Shown: piece by piece, positions 23,587 to 35,168 of the stretch
Position numbering within the stretch: position 1 is the stretch's first letter
Layout of the letters: every line of letters starts with the position of its first letter
Assembly (NCBI GenBank): GCA_022457065.1
Contig: JAJGBQ010000003.1
Span: 248,001-312,000 of the forward strand
Source: Curvularia sp. ZM96
Lineage: Eukaryota > Ascomycota > Dothideomycetes > Pleosporales > Pleosporaceae
Direction of reading: 5' to 3'
Length of the DNA stretch: 64,000 bases
The notes under the pieces: model-generated
What the model was told of the DNA's origin: nothing
What the model saw: the letters and a program-made list of their open reading frames with translations, nothing else
Databases searched by the model: none
Translations under genes and position numbers: made by a program

Positions 23587-24129
23587 GCCTTCGTCTGAAA
23601 CACGGCCTTCTCTGATTTCTTCATCTGTTTCTGGACTATCTCGTTGCGGGCTAGCGAAACTTGTTTTCCTTTCTCTTTCGACTGTTCTTTTGTTCCAAAA
23701 ATATACGAACAATGTTCACGCGCTGTCTCTTGCATTTACACTGGCGTTGCAACTGATATCCTTGCTGTCCTACAGGAACCAGGAGTAGAATAGGCTGTTA
23801 GATGATCTCTTCACTGAACGAGCATCACTTGTGTTTTACCGCCTTTTCTCTGGCGAAGAAATTGAATAAAGATCCTACTAAGCGTGTTAGTAGAACGGAG
23901 TTGCAATGACTCGTTAGTGGGACTTGACTTTGTTGAGTTAGTAGTGGATGCATGCAGCCCCACCACAAAGTTTTCTCTTGCAACAACAACCCACAAGGTT
24001 CTCCATGGTTTGCTCATGGATATCAGAGGGTGATCGTAGCATGCTCGATAGGGGTTACGAGAGTACGATACCACCACGAGAATGAGTTAGGCCCAACTCA
24101 AATTTTATCCATCGAAAACAAGTAATAAT
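23587..24129. other. Intergenic, CLC 3' flank
   Basis: Nothing recognisable between the CLC stop and the tRNA. The frame at 23561-23788 is the 3' flank read out of phase. Confidence 0.5.
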
Positions 24130-24201
24130 GCCTTCGTAGCTCAGTGGTAGAGCGCGTCACTAGTAATGACGAGGCCGTCAGTTCAATTCTGGCCGAAGGC
24201 A
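24130..24201 (+). tRNA. tRNA-Thr(AGU): tRNA-Thr (anticodon AGU)
   Basis: A 72-nt cloverleaf can be folded by eye. The acceptor stem GCCTTCG pairs perfectly with CGAAGGC. The D arm is GCTC-AGTGGTA-GAGC. The anticodon stem CGTCA/TGACG encloses the loop CTAGTAA with anticodon AGT. The T arm is GTCAG-TTCAATT-CTGGC with one G-T pair. The discriminator base is A. A box (TAGCTCAGTGGTA) and B box (GTTCAATTC) are present. There is no intron. Anticodon AGU (A34 becomes inosine) reads Thr ACU/ACC/ACA. Confidence 0.96.
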
Positions 24202-24209
24202 TTCTTTTT
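24202..24209 (+). terminator. RNA polymerase III terminator
   Basis: The run TTCTTTTT follows directly after the tRNA discriminator base; a T5 run on the sense strand stops Pol III. Confidence 0.75.
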
Positions 24210-24722
24210 GTCTATCGTTGCTCATGGCTGCCACTGCTGTGGTCAATCTTTTGCTTGAATAGGGAAGGAAAGTGCAAGCTATCGGGACATATATTACTTG
24301 CTATGTGTTACGAACATTAGCATTGAGCACTTGCCAGCTTTTTTCATTTTTGTAAATTAAGGTAGAATTGGATTGTAATAATGATTATTCGAAGAGATTG
24401 CCTGAAATGCTGATCATCCCTGTCTTTTTTTCTCTCTCTATGTGATGCGCCGTGAAAGGAAATGTATGGTCCGATATTATAGTTGTAACAGAAGACTTTT
24501 GACAGTGCTTGACAGAAGCGTTTTAGACCCGTTTGCAACATGCCAGCGATCGTAGCTAGAAAATGAAAATAAAAAACAGTGGCCTCAACTGTACCATAGC
24601 AAGCACACAGATCAGCAACCGTTTCTCGGGCAAGACATGATCAGGTCGCACTCTAGAAGACTGTAGTCGGCAGATTAAGGGCTGAAACAAATATGAGAAA
24701 GGGTACACTGGACCCAACCTTT
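24210..24722. other. Intergenic, AT-leaning
   Basis: No gene seen between the tRNA and the 3' end of the transporter gene. Confidence 0.5.
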
Positions 24723-26778
24723 CTAAGCGCTCCCCGCAGGTACTGTCTGTTTGCCCACACTCAGACCTTGACGCGAAGAGGCTTGGTTAACAGCATTATC
24801 GACAAAAGGCGCGTCCTTTACACTGCCATCGCCATGCTCCATGTCGCTCTCTGGGTCACGTGGTAACTGCGGTTCGTCCTCGTCCTTGTTCCGAAACAGT
24901 ACGTAGAACACGATTGTCGTCAAAGTCATGGCGCCCGCAAGGCCAGAGTAAAATATCATCAGGTGTGGATCGCGCGCTGCTTCAGCAATGATCATGGCGA
25001 AGACGGACCCGACGCCCGTAATGAGCATATTGATGGCTTGGACGAAGACTTTCATCTGCTTGGACGCGTGCGTTTCTGCATATTCCATGGCCGTGGTCAT
25101 TGCAAAAACCTCGCCTGCAGCCATGAGCACAAACACAGGTGTTTGAATCCAGATGTTCGGCCGGTGTTGGGCAGCTGGATGCTGCTTTCCGCAAGAAGAC
25201 GGGTGCTCGAAGCAAGGTGGAGAGATGTAGATGAAGTGCTGTATCACGGCTGCGTACACCATGGAAAGCGCCATAAATACGAAGCCAATGGTGATTCTAG
25301 TCACCGGCTTCAGATAAATATGTCTTTTCGATAACGCGGGGCCAAGAACATATTCAACCAAAGGCCCGATGATAATACATGCAACCTGGTTCATGCTGGG
25401 CACGACTTCATTTGGTGTTCTCCCCTTGTTCATATCTCCTGCCTGGGAAATGAGATTGTTCTGCATCTGGTCGAAGCAAATGTAGAATACGATGAATGCC
25501 AGGCTAGGAAGAACATCAGCGTAGTTACATTTGATGGCTTTCAAGGCGAACTTACAGGACCCTGCAAGCACCTAGTGCACGCGTAATCTCACTGGAAAAC
25601 TGGCTACTCCACGAAACTGCTTTTCCGTGATGTATGAGCTGGTAACTGGGCTCTGTACGCTTCATCTTGAATCCATTGCGTGCAGCACATCCAAGGACTT
25701 TGGCAGCCGGTACGATTATGTTGTCTGCAAGTGGTGGTTTTACTATGGGCAATTAGCATTTAAGCCGACAATCGGTGGGTGCCTGACCACCTACCGAAGA
25801 ACTTCTTGCCAGCGACGATGATTAGAAAGGCAACAACTGCGCAGCCTCCGCCCAGAACATAGGCAGGAAAGAAACCGAAGAACCTCTCGATACAGACGAT
25901 TGGAAATACTAGCAACGCGCCTAGGTTACCTACCCAGAACAACAAAGTGTATATGAACTTGAGAGTCAGCTCAGGATCGACCACGACGACTTCTTGCTTG
26001 GCAGCGGCTGGCAGCCACTTTGAGAAACTCGTATCTTCCAAATGGTTTCTAAGAAACCTCAAGGACTTGTTTTGCGATGCTATGCGTGTTTGGAGTCGTG
26101 GCTTTCGGTCCGTGTATTGGGCAGCAATGAAGGATCTGACGGTAGCTTGTGACTGTGGGGGTTAGCCTTTGTGAGAAAATCGATACCATGACTGCGACAT
26201 ACGCATCCGCCCCCAAGGGCAATCAGAGCCATCGATACAAGCAGGCCTGGCAGGCCGGATCCGCGGTCAAGCATGTTTGGATACGAGCTGATGACCAAAG
26301 CGGCGCAACCTAGCACGTACACTCCCAAACTGATGACCAAGGTATTGTACTGACCCAATCGGCTGTCTATCAATGGTGCGAAGAGGATGGGCGAAGTGAA
26401 GTAGACGACAAAGAAACCACAAAATATGCGTGTTGCTGTTGCTTGGCCGAGATTAAGAGCGCCTGGAGTGTTCTCCATGGTGTATTTTCGGGGATTCTCC
26501 ATGTAATTTTCTGCAGTATAGTAGTGTCAGTGCTGTCCTTTCTGAGTCGAAATGAGAGCGATGGGAAGCGACATACGCCAAGGAGCGGCAACTATAGTAA
26601 AAGGAAAGAGTCAGTCTTCTGCTAAGCTCATAGCGATGTCAAACTTACTGCCCCAAAAGGCTGCTCTCTCCCAGAACCCAACGATGGCTACTATCCAGAC
26701 CATGATTGGGACTCTGGCCCGTACTCGTCGTAGTCTGCATATGCCACTCTCGCTGTCTGACAGGTCGAGACTAGTCAC
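24723..26778 (-). CDS. POT/PTR-family proton-coupled transporter (5' end unresolved)
   Basis: Six exons keep one frame: 26778-26649, 26591-26577, 26510-26203, 26152-25795, 25742-25556 and 25503-24723, coding for 592 aa. Exon 2 is only 15 nt (26577-26591). Introns are 50-66 nt with consensus borders. The protein is a twelve-TM relative of peptide transporter Ptr2: WERAAFWG in TM1, APWQNYME, PGALNLGQATATR, LGGGC then QATVRSFIAAQY (the fungal PTR signature region) and QMQNNLISQAG. The usual ExxER proton-coupling motif reads GFWER, so the first Glu is Gly; this fits a divergent, possibly non-peptide clade. No in-frame ATG precedes 26778. A candidate first exon is 26971-26951 (ATG, seven codons, donor GTATTC), joining in phase through a 172-nt intron, but this is weak. 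Confidence 0.87.
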
Positions 26779-28175
26779 CTGTGTGGTTGGCCTCTCAGGC
26801 GGGCTTTTGTGAGGATTAGGATAGGCACTAGAAAGAGAAAGCAGACACTACTGACTTGACCATGATTGAAATCTGTATTGAATCAAAAACTTTGTTTTCT
26901 GTGCAAGGTATTGTGCAACCAAAAGAAGCTGTTAGTCTGGCGTTGAATACGTTTCCGCTATATGTGGGCATTTGTTAGAAAATTTGGCTGCAGGCAAATA
27001 TACGGGTACCTGCACGTCTCCTTCTCCAAGACCCAGTGTTTGTCTGATGCCGGCACTACCGCCGAGGAGTAGCCCACATGGCCTGGCCCCAAACCATGAG
27101 TGGCTCCAATAAACCACCCATCCAAACTTGAGTTGTATGATGATGTACTAATTACATACATATTGGCCCAGGGTTGCTATGCTCTACCGTGGTCATGAGC
27201 ACGTGTCAGGATATGGCACTGTAAAGCCGTCACTCTCTGATTTTGTCGTGAATGGGAGGTTATTCAGAGTCGTCTTTGGTTTGTACGGCCTTTGTTACAA
27301 GGAGGGTATGAGACTGGGGAGGACGAGATGTGATATCCCCTGAAAATGTGACCAAGTCGTAACCGCCAAGACGAAGTCTGGCAAGCAAAAGTTGCAGACG
27401 TTTTCACGTTGCAGACGATTGGCATCCGAGAGGACATGTTTGGGCCAGTAGTAAGTAAAGTTGACCGTTCCATTGTTCAGCTTGTTGCCTTATTTGAATC
27501 TAATGTACATTTCAAAAGTACCAGTCGCTCGGGGCTGATGTCTTAGGGCCCGCTCTATTCCCAAAACGTGACTAGACCAAGCGTACACGGATCTCCACTG
27601 GCTGAATCGTTTACACAGCGTATCTCTTCCATGCCTGGAAAAAGAACCCGCCTCTGAGCTGTCCGCCTCTCAGCTTTGGCGGCGGTGAGACGTCGGGCTC
27701 GGTATGGCTATAGGCCCAAGGCAAAGGCGCGGTGACGACGAGGGGCTGGCTGAGCAGCGGTGTTAGTGCGCACTCTGGTGCTGGACGCGCCATTTAGCCG
27801 CGACGTGTCTTTGCATGCAGAGCAGAAGCAATGCGTGTGTGCGCATCAATGAGGCGGGTGTCTGGTAACGAGGCGTGGGAAAACATGGGACAAGTCATCG
27901 CTGGGCTGGTCTAGGCGGACGCAGGTGATCATCGGAAAAACGCGGGGCTCCGAGAGGGGGCAGTGGCTAGATTGCCTTGTCCGCCACCCGCCGGCAAAAA
28001 GTAAGGCGCAAATAGCACGCGGCCATAAAATGCTCCACTCCCGCTAAGGCCCCATTCACTCTGCACTGTACTCTTGTTTTCTCACCAACAACCACCTCGC
28101 CCATATCCACTCCACCCAGCTTTGCGCACGCTGCCCAAACACCAGCCCACATTCGCCGGCTACACGCGCCCTTCA
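26779..28175. other. Intergenic region upstream of the POT gene
   Basis: This contains the probable 5' exon and promoter of the minus-strand transporter and, to the right, a promoter-like stretch with CATAAAA at 28023 and a CT-rich run at 28055-28085. No other gene is supported. Confidence 0.4.
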
Positions 28176-28364
28176 ATGTATCATCTAGACGGCAACCCGG
28201 CCCCCTCGGACCACACCCTCTTCAAGGACCTGGTCAAGATGACAACCTCCAAGTGGCAGTCGATGCTCAAGAAGGACCCATCGCCCGTCCAAGCCGATAC
28301 CAACACCAGGCCGTGCGTGTCAAGAAGCTCCACCCAGCTGTCGCTGCCAAAGCCCAAGGAGTAA
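28176..28364 (+). CDS. Small hypothetical protein (62 aa)
   Basis: An ATG at 28176 lies about 150 bp after a TATA-like and CT-rich promoter-like stretch and opens a frame of 62 codons. The peptide is hydrophilic, with a Lys/Trp-rich middle (MTTSKWQSMLKKDPSP). I recognise no domain. The case for a gene rests only on promoter-like context, so it could be chance or an exon of a longer transcript. Confidence 0.3.
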   Translation: MYHLDGNPAPSDHTLFKDLVKMTTSKWQSMLKKDPSPVQADTNTRPCVSRSSTQLSLPKPKE

Positions 28365-30449
28365 TCCTTGCACACAACCTCAAAATCCTCCATATTACCC
28401 GGGTGGGCCGTCAGCAAGGCTTCGCCCCGCCGAACAGGTCACGACCTGCAGTTGCCGTTTACATCTATCATCCACCCAACCCAACCAACCTTCGTCTTAA
28501 TGTATATGTAGCGTGTGTTGCCTTCTTCGACAAGTCTGGCTAGCACTGCGATGTTTAGCCCTACACGATACCCGCAACACGGAATCTTAGCACCCTGAGT
28601 CCTCCCACACTGGAAGCATGGCCAACAAAAGCACTGTTTATTCCGACAGCCCAATAGTGTATCGTTAGGAAGCCAGCATTGCTAGTTTACAAGAACAAGC
28701 TTGCAAGAGTTTGCTAGCAGTCAGAAAAATGCTTTGTTGATTCCCCAACGCTTCTTGCCACTTCGCTGTGCTTCGCGTCGCCTTCAAGAACATCTCCATT
28801 TCGACGTTTAATTCACAAAGCAATTGCTATCTTCTGGAAAATCCCAACGTCGACTCACGCGCATATTGCACGGTGGCGATTGAGCCAGAGTCAAGTGGCA
28901 GCTTTTTGGATGCATTGTGGAAAGATTTGGGGAGTGGACAACCGTGCACGATGCGATTTCGGTATCCCGGCGCTCGGACACTTGCTTCGAAGACGGCCCT
29001 CAGCCTGACTTTAGTTATACCCCATTAGAGCGTTGACGTTTTTGGATACCCAATTGCATTGTAACATTATAGAAATCAATAATTTCCAAAGCCTTCTTCA
29101 ATCTTCGCCACCAATCTTGGCTGAGTCATGTTCCGTCATAACCACGATATTTTCGACATGCCCATCTTCAAAGGGTCTTCGAATTCATCACTTGGTCTCA
29201 AAAAGAATAATGGCGCAGCGAGACTTTGCATCATATTATGACGTGGCCAACAGAATGTCGCCATTCTTGGCTCTACCAGGGCCAGTCTAAACCAAGTTCT
29301 GCTAGGACTGGTGCAGAACGAACCCGTGAAGAAGCGGTACCACCATGTCCATCTCCCACAATTAGAGTAACTTCTCGGATACTTGCCATACCGAATCTGC
29401 ACATTGGCAGAGTAGGAACGCGAATGGTAGATGCCTTGTTGTAATCAAGACCCAGCGCACGTCATTCCGCGAGAGTTTTAGTCTACCTGTCATTTGGAAA
29501 GCACCCTCTCGGTTCACCAATGGGATCTCAGCGCTTCAGCGATCTTTTGCAATCTGGGTCCTCAGTCTTCTTCAGAACTTGTAAAAGACTGCCTCCCTCT
29601 ATACCATAGTCGTCAGGTGTCAAGTTCCCGATCTTGATTTTGCGCTTCCCGGCCTGTTATCGTGCACCTTGCAAGGGCCACACAGCTAAAGAGGCATTTT
29701 GCAGCCATTTACGGGGAAAACAACGACGCTGCTCTCGTCATTCGCCGCATGAGATGGTATGTTTGCCGAACAGAATGAGGCACTAAGTGTTCCCTCATTA
29801 ACAAGAAGCCATGGTATGTATGCTTGCTGACGTCTCATCTTGCGTCACGATTGCGGCATCGTCGTGCGAGTCTTTCGAGGTTGTCTTTCCATACAAACGT
29901 CTTCTGTGGAAGCGTGCACGTCAAGTTAGGGCAGCAGAATGGCTGAGCCGTGTATATATCCTTTGTATAGCGATCACATATAGACTTCCCAGTGGTCAAA
30001 ATTGTTTCCAGATAAGATCTTTCGTCTTCTGGTTGTAACTTTGGCAGGCTGCCATGGCCTAGTACAGATCCTGAGATTGGTACTACACTATAACCTGCGC
30101 TTTTATTGGTAATGAAAACACATGTTGTCCTCAGTAACATATTCCACGGCTAGCATTTGGTCAAAATCCAGACATATCATATACAGGTCCTGAAGGCTGC
30201 GTACAAACCACACATCATTAGACAAATAAGAACATCATTGGCACGCCTAGGTAGCGATGCAAGAGATGGAAGAAGTCGATTATAAAACCAATACGCATCT
30301 TGTTACAAAGCCGCAAGAATATTATACTTGCGCGCAAGTAGATCCAACTCCAAAGACGCCATTTTACCAAAATCCACATAATATGTAACTTTCCGTATCA
30401 ACCATTCCACCAGTCCCTGGGGCTTCTGGGCATTTTTGTAGCCATGAGA
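28365..30449. other. Long intergenic region, nothing recognised
   Basis: About 2.1 kb with many short frames on both strands, none with a recognisable domain, good start context or splice structure. Composition is ordinary, not RIP-like. Confidence 0.45.
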
Positions 30450-30716
30450 CTAGGCACGTTGACCTCTCTGATATTGCCATATCTCCTGTTTCTTCACTCC
30501 TGTATTCTCACGCCTGGATGCGCCTTGACCATAATAGGCAGCATAAGCTGCATTCACACTGTCGTGGTGCTCCTTTGCATGCTGCCTGATAGAGTTCCAC
30601 AGGCTCCTTGTCTTGCTTGGACGTTGATGTGGGCACTCCAGTACTGAAGAGGATGAGGCAGATGATTTGACAAGTTCCATAGAGGTTCGAGGCGTTGTTG
30701 CTGTAGATGCGGACAT
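30450..30716 (-). CDS. Small conserved-looking protein (88 aa) of unknown function
   Basis: An uninterrupted frame starts at an ATG in strong context (CCACCATG) at 30716 and ends at TAG. The N-terminal third is Ser/Thr-rich and probably disordered. The rest is helical and polar, with SLWNSIRQHAKEHHDSVNAAY followed by AYYGQG and a C-terminal EIWQYQRGQ. Its helix-rich layout with a Trp/Tyr-rich end resembles short orphan-like proteins annotated in other Dothideomycetes, but I can name no domain. No signal peptide or membrane segment is visible. The 5' side (30717-30900) has the CT/AG-poor look of a fungal promoter. Confidence 0.6.
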   Translation of the reverse strand: MSASTATTPRTSMELVKSSASSSSVLECPHQRPSKTRSLWNSIRQHAKEHHDSVNAAYAAYYGQGASRRENTGVKKQEIWQYQRGQRA

Positions 30717-31675
30717 GGTGGGAGAATAGGAGGTAGTCCTGGATTGAGGCTTGATAGAGTTCGGTACTGTCGAGGCTTTGAAATCTGAGTGCGTGGAGAG
30801 GGAAGACGCGGGCTTTATTCGTCTTGCTACAATGCGAGTGATTAAACGTGACAGCTAGCCAATGGAGGGTGAACAGTAAGTATCTGCTAATGTATTAGTT
30901 TAGGTTTCCTTTATTGCCGCTGAACGTAGTACCGTGGGACAATCAATGCTCGCGTTTGATCGTGTTTGTATTGGGTTCCTGATATTACTCTTGTGTTGTG
31001 CTGTGGGGGCACCGCGATTGTTTTATACTTGTCCCTTTGTTCCACTGTTCATGTCTAGCCACGGAGGGTCCGCACCACATGATTACACCATCAAACGTGA
31101 CTGCGCCTTTCCACTGTGTCGACTGGTACAAGTCTTGCGCCCATCATGTCGAAAACTCAAACTTTAGGCCAGCGGGTACGCACTTACCCTGGGAATGGGC
31201 ACGGTCTGCCCAATAGCGTGTGCAGTGCTTAAGCCACTCGCAATTGGGGATGAGCTAACCCACAGAAAAGCGAGACCACCAATCTAGGTTGTGCATCTAA
31301 CCGTCCGAATAGTGGGTATATTTCTCATGCAGATGCAGGCGCTTCATGCGATGGCCCGCTGAATCGCTTCGAGCAGCAGCCGAACAGGGCGTGAAGACGA
31401 GGAAATCACACATGCTGGGCGTAGGGCGTACGCCTTACCCAGATGCGCTAAACGGCATGTGGGCCGGCAGCTGCGCGCGCCCTTTGCATGTCAAAACCCA
31501 GACGTTAGTAGATGACGAGATCTCCAGATGACTCAACTTGACAGGCTGTTTCTTTGGGAATAGGGCATGCCACAGATGCACAATTTGTAGCGTGACATAA
31601 GAATGCGATGCATTAAGAATGGTTTTGGTAGTTATAATTAGGTAGCTGACCGCTACATAAGCCCAGATGACACCA
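30717..31675. other. Intergenic, nothing recognised
   Basis: This lies between the small gene's promoter and the 3' end of the phosphatase gene. No supported feature. Confidence 0.45.
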
Positions 31676-33189
31676 TCAGGGCTTGACGACTATCTGCCAC
31701 GGGAGCGTGTTGTCAAAGAAGAACGTCGCGTTTGGTTGGGGAGCGAGTCCCCCAACAGTCGTATTACAAATCTTGGTAAAGTCACCAGCGTCAGCCCGCT
31801 TTCTCTGAATAATCTGCTGGTATTCTGACAACGGACACGAAGAGCCGGGCCCAGTGGTGCAGCCCACGACGGGATAGACAACGTCATTGATGCGGATGCG
31901 CATGTACGTATTGTCTGAGTTTGTATTGTTGTGCACATTGCCGTAGGCGCGGGTGCTGTTGTGCGCAACGGCTGCGGCTGGGCAAGACAACCGCTCAAAG
32001 GCGACTGTTCCGCGCATTTTGACCACTTGAGAGGAGCGGAATAGACGATCAGAGAGCGACATGTTGCCAGGCAACGGACCTTGACTGTCAAAGACGCCAA
32101 TCATGGCGGCAAGCTGGTTGATCTGGCCATCGTTGGCGAAGTTGGCCATGATCTTAGGCGGAACAAAGGTTCCGTTGCTAGTCTTATATGTAGCGTCGGG
32201 GCCGTCGACGAAGCGCTTCACGGTCATGTCGATGACTGGGAGCATCTGGTACTTTTCAATATCTGAGCCAAGACCAGTGCCATACCAGTAGCGGAGGTCT
32301 TGGGCATACTCGTACTGCAATATCTCCTCCTCGGTAAGGATGTCGCAGAAAGGGCTGCGGTGGCCAGTGATCTGCGTCTCGAAACCGCAGAGGTACGGGA
32401 TCAGGCTGACTTGGCTGTTTGTAAGGTTCAGACCACCTTGTATCTGAGCATTGAGGCGGGCAGCAATGGGCGGCAGATAGATCGAGTCCCACACTGGCTT
32501 CACAGGGTCACCGCCTTCGTCATTGTAGGCCTTGCAAAGATCACTGGGGGCGAGGGAGTTGCCCCAGCTAGCGGGATCGCTCGCATTAAGAGCATAAATG
32601 GTAGTGAGATCAGTCGCGTTGGGCCCCACAAAGCCCTGGGCAAATAGACGCGCGCTGTCTCGCACACGAGGACCGGACGTGTAGTAATTGGCCCACATGG
32701 TGAAAGGCGTGTTGTACTCGTACAGGTCTGGGTAGCGAAGGCGCCAGGTGGTGCCCATCTCGTGGAGCTCCTTCCAGCCAGTTGGACTCAGGTTGGCAAT
32801 CTGAGCATCGGGCTTGGACAAGACCGGCTTCCAAGTCTTGAGGAAAGCAAGTTTGTCGTCGGTGACGGTGAAGTTGCCGGCGGCCTGGATGTACTTTGAG
32901 AACTCAACCCATTCGTTGTAGGCACCCCTGTCGGGGTACCGCGAGCCGTGGCGGGAGAAGAAGGCTGCGTGCGTGTCAGTGTGATTTATCCGGTATTCCT
33001 GCTGCGTCACGAAGCAGCCGTACCTGCCAAGTCAACCTTGCATCCCTCGGGCACCTCGGACGAAATGCCGGTTCTCTCTTCGCCAGGGTACCATTGTCCG
33101 TTGCCTCCAATGTGCTGGAAGATGTTGAAATCCTGCTGGGCGACAGCTGCAGTGCTGCTGGCTGCAATGGCCACTGCGAGGAGCTTCAT
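31676..33189 (-). CDS. Secreted histidine acid phosphatase (phytase-like)
   Basis: Two exons (33189-33024, 32964-31676) and a 59-nt intron (GTACGG..ACGCAG, CTGAC branch) encode 484 aa. A signal peptide is clear (MKLLAVAIAASSTAAVA). Splicing joins VDLA to AFFSRHGSRYPD, giving the histidine phosphatase motif RHGxRxP (H61 nucleophile). The enzyme would release phosphate from phosphomonoesters outside the cell, possibly phytate. Many N-x-S/T sites and several Cys fit secretion. The second catalytic motif, usually His-Asp, reads FANDGQ (N333-D334): the proton-donor Asp is kept, the His is Asn. The C-terminus is complete. It is divergently transcribed from a Zn2Cys6 regulator. Confidence 0.92.
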
Positions 33190-33761
33190 GGCTGCGGCTT
33201 GAGGTGGGCGGGCTGGAGGAGGCTACCGAGTCGATGCGCCATGTTCACAAGCCTTCTTATATGCCGGCCCAATGTACGCACCCATGGCAGGTGAAGCTCG
33301 TCGTGTTGACCAGAGGCGTTAGTGTCGGAGATGAGGACCAGGCCATGCTTCCTAAGACGGTAAGCCATGTTCAGGTACATGACGCACGTGGGGGCAGAAG
33401 CAGCAACTGGCTGGCCTCGTCGCCCGGCAGCATGGCCGGCCCAAGTCCTGGGCCTGATCCTTCGCGCGTGCTGGTGTGTACAGGCCCTACAGGTCGACCA
33501 TGGCGATGGATGGGCCAAGGCATGGATTCCGTTGTGCCCTCGTCGATTGGGCGGCCCATTGGCAGGTCGCGCTATTCCGCCCCGATTAGTCACCCACGGG
33601 GCTTATCGATACTGCACCCGGCCCGGGCCCGCCATCATGACCTCTGACCCGCTCGACAGTCGAGCCCGCCAACAATCCCATTTGCACCGCCATGCACGTC
33701 TCCATGTCGCCTCGGTGACTATCTCCATCGAGCTCTTCGCACATCTCCGAACCCTCCGACC
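33190..33761. promoter_or_regulatory. Divergent promoter between phosphatase and Zn2Cys6 regulator
   Basis: This is 572 bp between two head-to-head starts and is GC-rich. Shared control of both genes is possible but not shown by any motif I can identify. The open frames read across it (33204-33647, 33367-33822) are shadows. Confidence 0.5.
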
Positions 33762-35168
33762 ATGGTTGAGCCCAAGCCGCGCCAGCGCAAGTTCGCCCCT
33801 CGCTCACGCACAGGCTGCTTGACCTGTCGAACCCGGCGCAAGAGATGCGACAATGCACAACCCCAATGTGCCAACTGTGAACGGCTGAACCTCAAATGCG
33901 AATGGCAGCCTCCACGCAAGATTGTCTCGCCACCGCGCGCCCCAGCATCCCCTTCAAAAAGTGCTGACCTGCAGCTGGGACTTCCTTTGCGGTCCTCTCT
34001 CGATCCTTGGGATGCCCTGCCTGGCGACCAGGGTGCCGAAAGAATGCATCTACTGCAATATTACATAGAGGCCTTCGTGCCCAGCGTACAGGTAGCCCCC
34101 ATACCTACTAGTTTCTACACTAGCCTGTATATGCCCTGGTCATTTCAGATTGAAGGCATGCTCGATGCCATCCTCGCCATTTCTTCCGCCCAACTGGCAC
34201 GAAGAAGCCAAGATGCGGACCGTGCCAAGCACCTCAGGGCCGTCTCCGCCCGTCACGAGAAGAAATGCTACGACTTCATCCGAGAGCGCTTACCTCCTTC
34301 GGGTGGCCTACCAAAAGACACCTACCAAGTCACCGCTGTTATTCTCATCCTGGTTGGTCTCGAGGCTCTCAATGGAGTTAAGACTACAAGATGGATTTCT
34401 CAACTCAAGAGCGTTCAGCGCATCCTAAGTTCGCTGTCTCCAGAGCAAAGCATCATGGATTGTGTCGAGGTCGACTCCCTCCATCGACACTTTACATACC
34501 ACTTTGCCTCTGCCTCCCTTATGGCACGTGTTTCCAATGCCGGCAAAGCGTGCTCAGCCGAACAAGGCTTGCTTTCCATCAGTGCCGCTCTCATGCCCGG
34601 CACTATCGATCCGCTCATGGGCATCTCATACCAGTTGTGCGATCTCATTTCCCGCATCCAGTATGTTAACGCGCCGAACCCAGCTTTCCCGCTAGCTACC
34701 CAAGCTTCATTCCATGTCATTGAGCAGGGTATACAGCACTGGAGCTACGAGAATCCCTTCACCCTGGGTGTCGATACCCCTATAGCCCTTGACCTGATCT
34801 CATTAGCAGAGGCTTACCGTCTCGCCGCCCTCATTCAACTTTACCGTACTTCGCCCAGCCATGCGTCTCTTATTCCAGGTTGTGCATCCCGTACCATGGA
34901 TTTCATTGCTCGCATACCACCAGGAAGCGCTGCCGAATCGAGTCTACTCTATCCTATATTCTTGGCCGGTGCAGAGCTGGACGACGAAACTGCTATCGAA
35001 CAATGCTTCAGAAGACTGGAAGGTATCCAAAAGCGTAATCGCTATGAGAATGTCGAATGCGTCCAGAAAGTTCTCAAAGAAGTGTGGCGACCAAAATCCG
35101 AAGGAGGGCGTAGACGAGATTGGGAAGATGTCGTGCGAGAGTGGAATTGGTCCTTCACTCTTGGCTGA
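33762..35168 (+). CDS. Zn2Cys6 fungal-type transcription factor
   Basis: A single exon of 468 aa starts at an ATG in good context (GACCATGG). A basic N-terminus leads to the binuclear zinc cluster at residues 23-50: GCLTCRTRRKRCDNAQPQC then CERLNLKC, with all six Cys. The cluster binds DNA, usually CGG half-sites. The rest resembles the fungal_trans_2 type regulatory domain, beginning LLQYYIEAFVPSVQ and running to the end (KEVWRPKSEGG near the C-terminus), the layout of regulators such as UPC2 or pathway-specific activators. Its target is unknown. The neighbour facing it is a secreted phosphatase, which makes it one candidate target but no more. Confidence 0.93.
   Translation: MVEPKPRQRKFAPRSRTGCLTCRTRRKRCDNAQPQCANCERLNLKCEWQPPRKIVSPPRAPASPSKSADLQLGLPLRSSLDPWDALPGDQGAERMHLLQYYIEAFVPSVQVAPIPTSFYTSLYMPWSFQIEGMLDAILAISSAQLARRSQDADRAKHLRAVSARHEKKCYDFIRERLPPSGGLPKDTYQVTAVILILVGLEALNGVKTTRWISQLKSVQRILSSLSPEQSIMDCVEVDSLHRHFTYHFASASLMARVSNAGKACSAEQGLLSISAALMPGTIDPLMGISYQLCDLISRIQYVNAPNPAFPLATQASFHVIEQGIQHWSYENPFTLGVDTPIALDLISLAEAYRLAALIQLYRTSPSHASLIPGCASRTMDFIARIPPGSAAESSLLYPIFLAGAELDDETAIEQCFRRLEGIQKRNRYENVECVQKVLKEVWRPKSEGGRRRDWEDVVREWNWSFTLG

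Noticed and set aside
31346..31531. 61-aa plus-strand frame near the phosphatase 3' end
   Set aside because: No ATG context, domain or conservation signal recognisable by eye; likely chance in a GC-rich spacer.
33204..33822. Overlapping plus-strand frames in the phosphatase/regulator promoter
   Set aside because: GC-rich chance frames without domain or start context. The second overlaps the Zn2Cys6 start in another frame.
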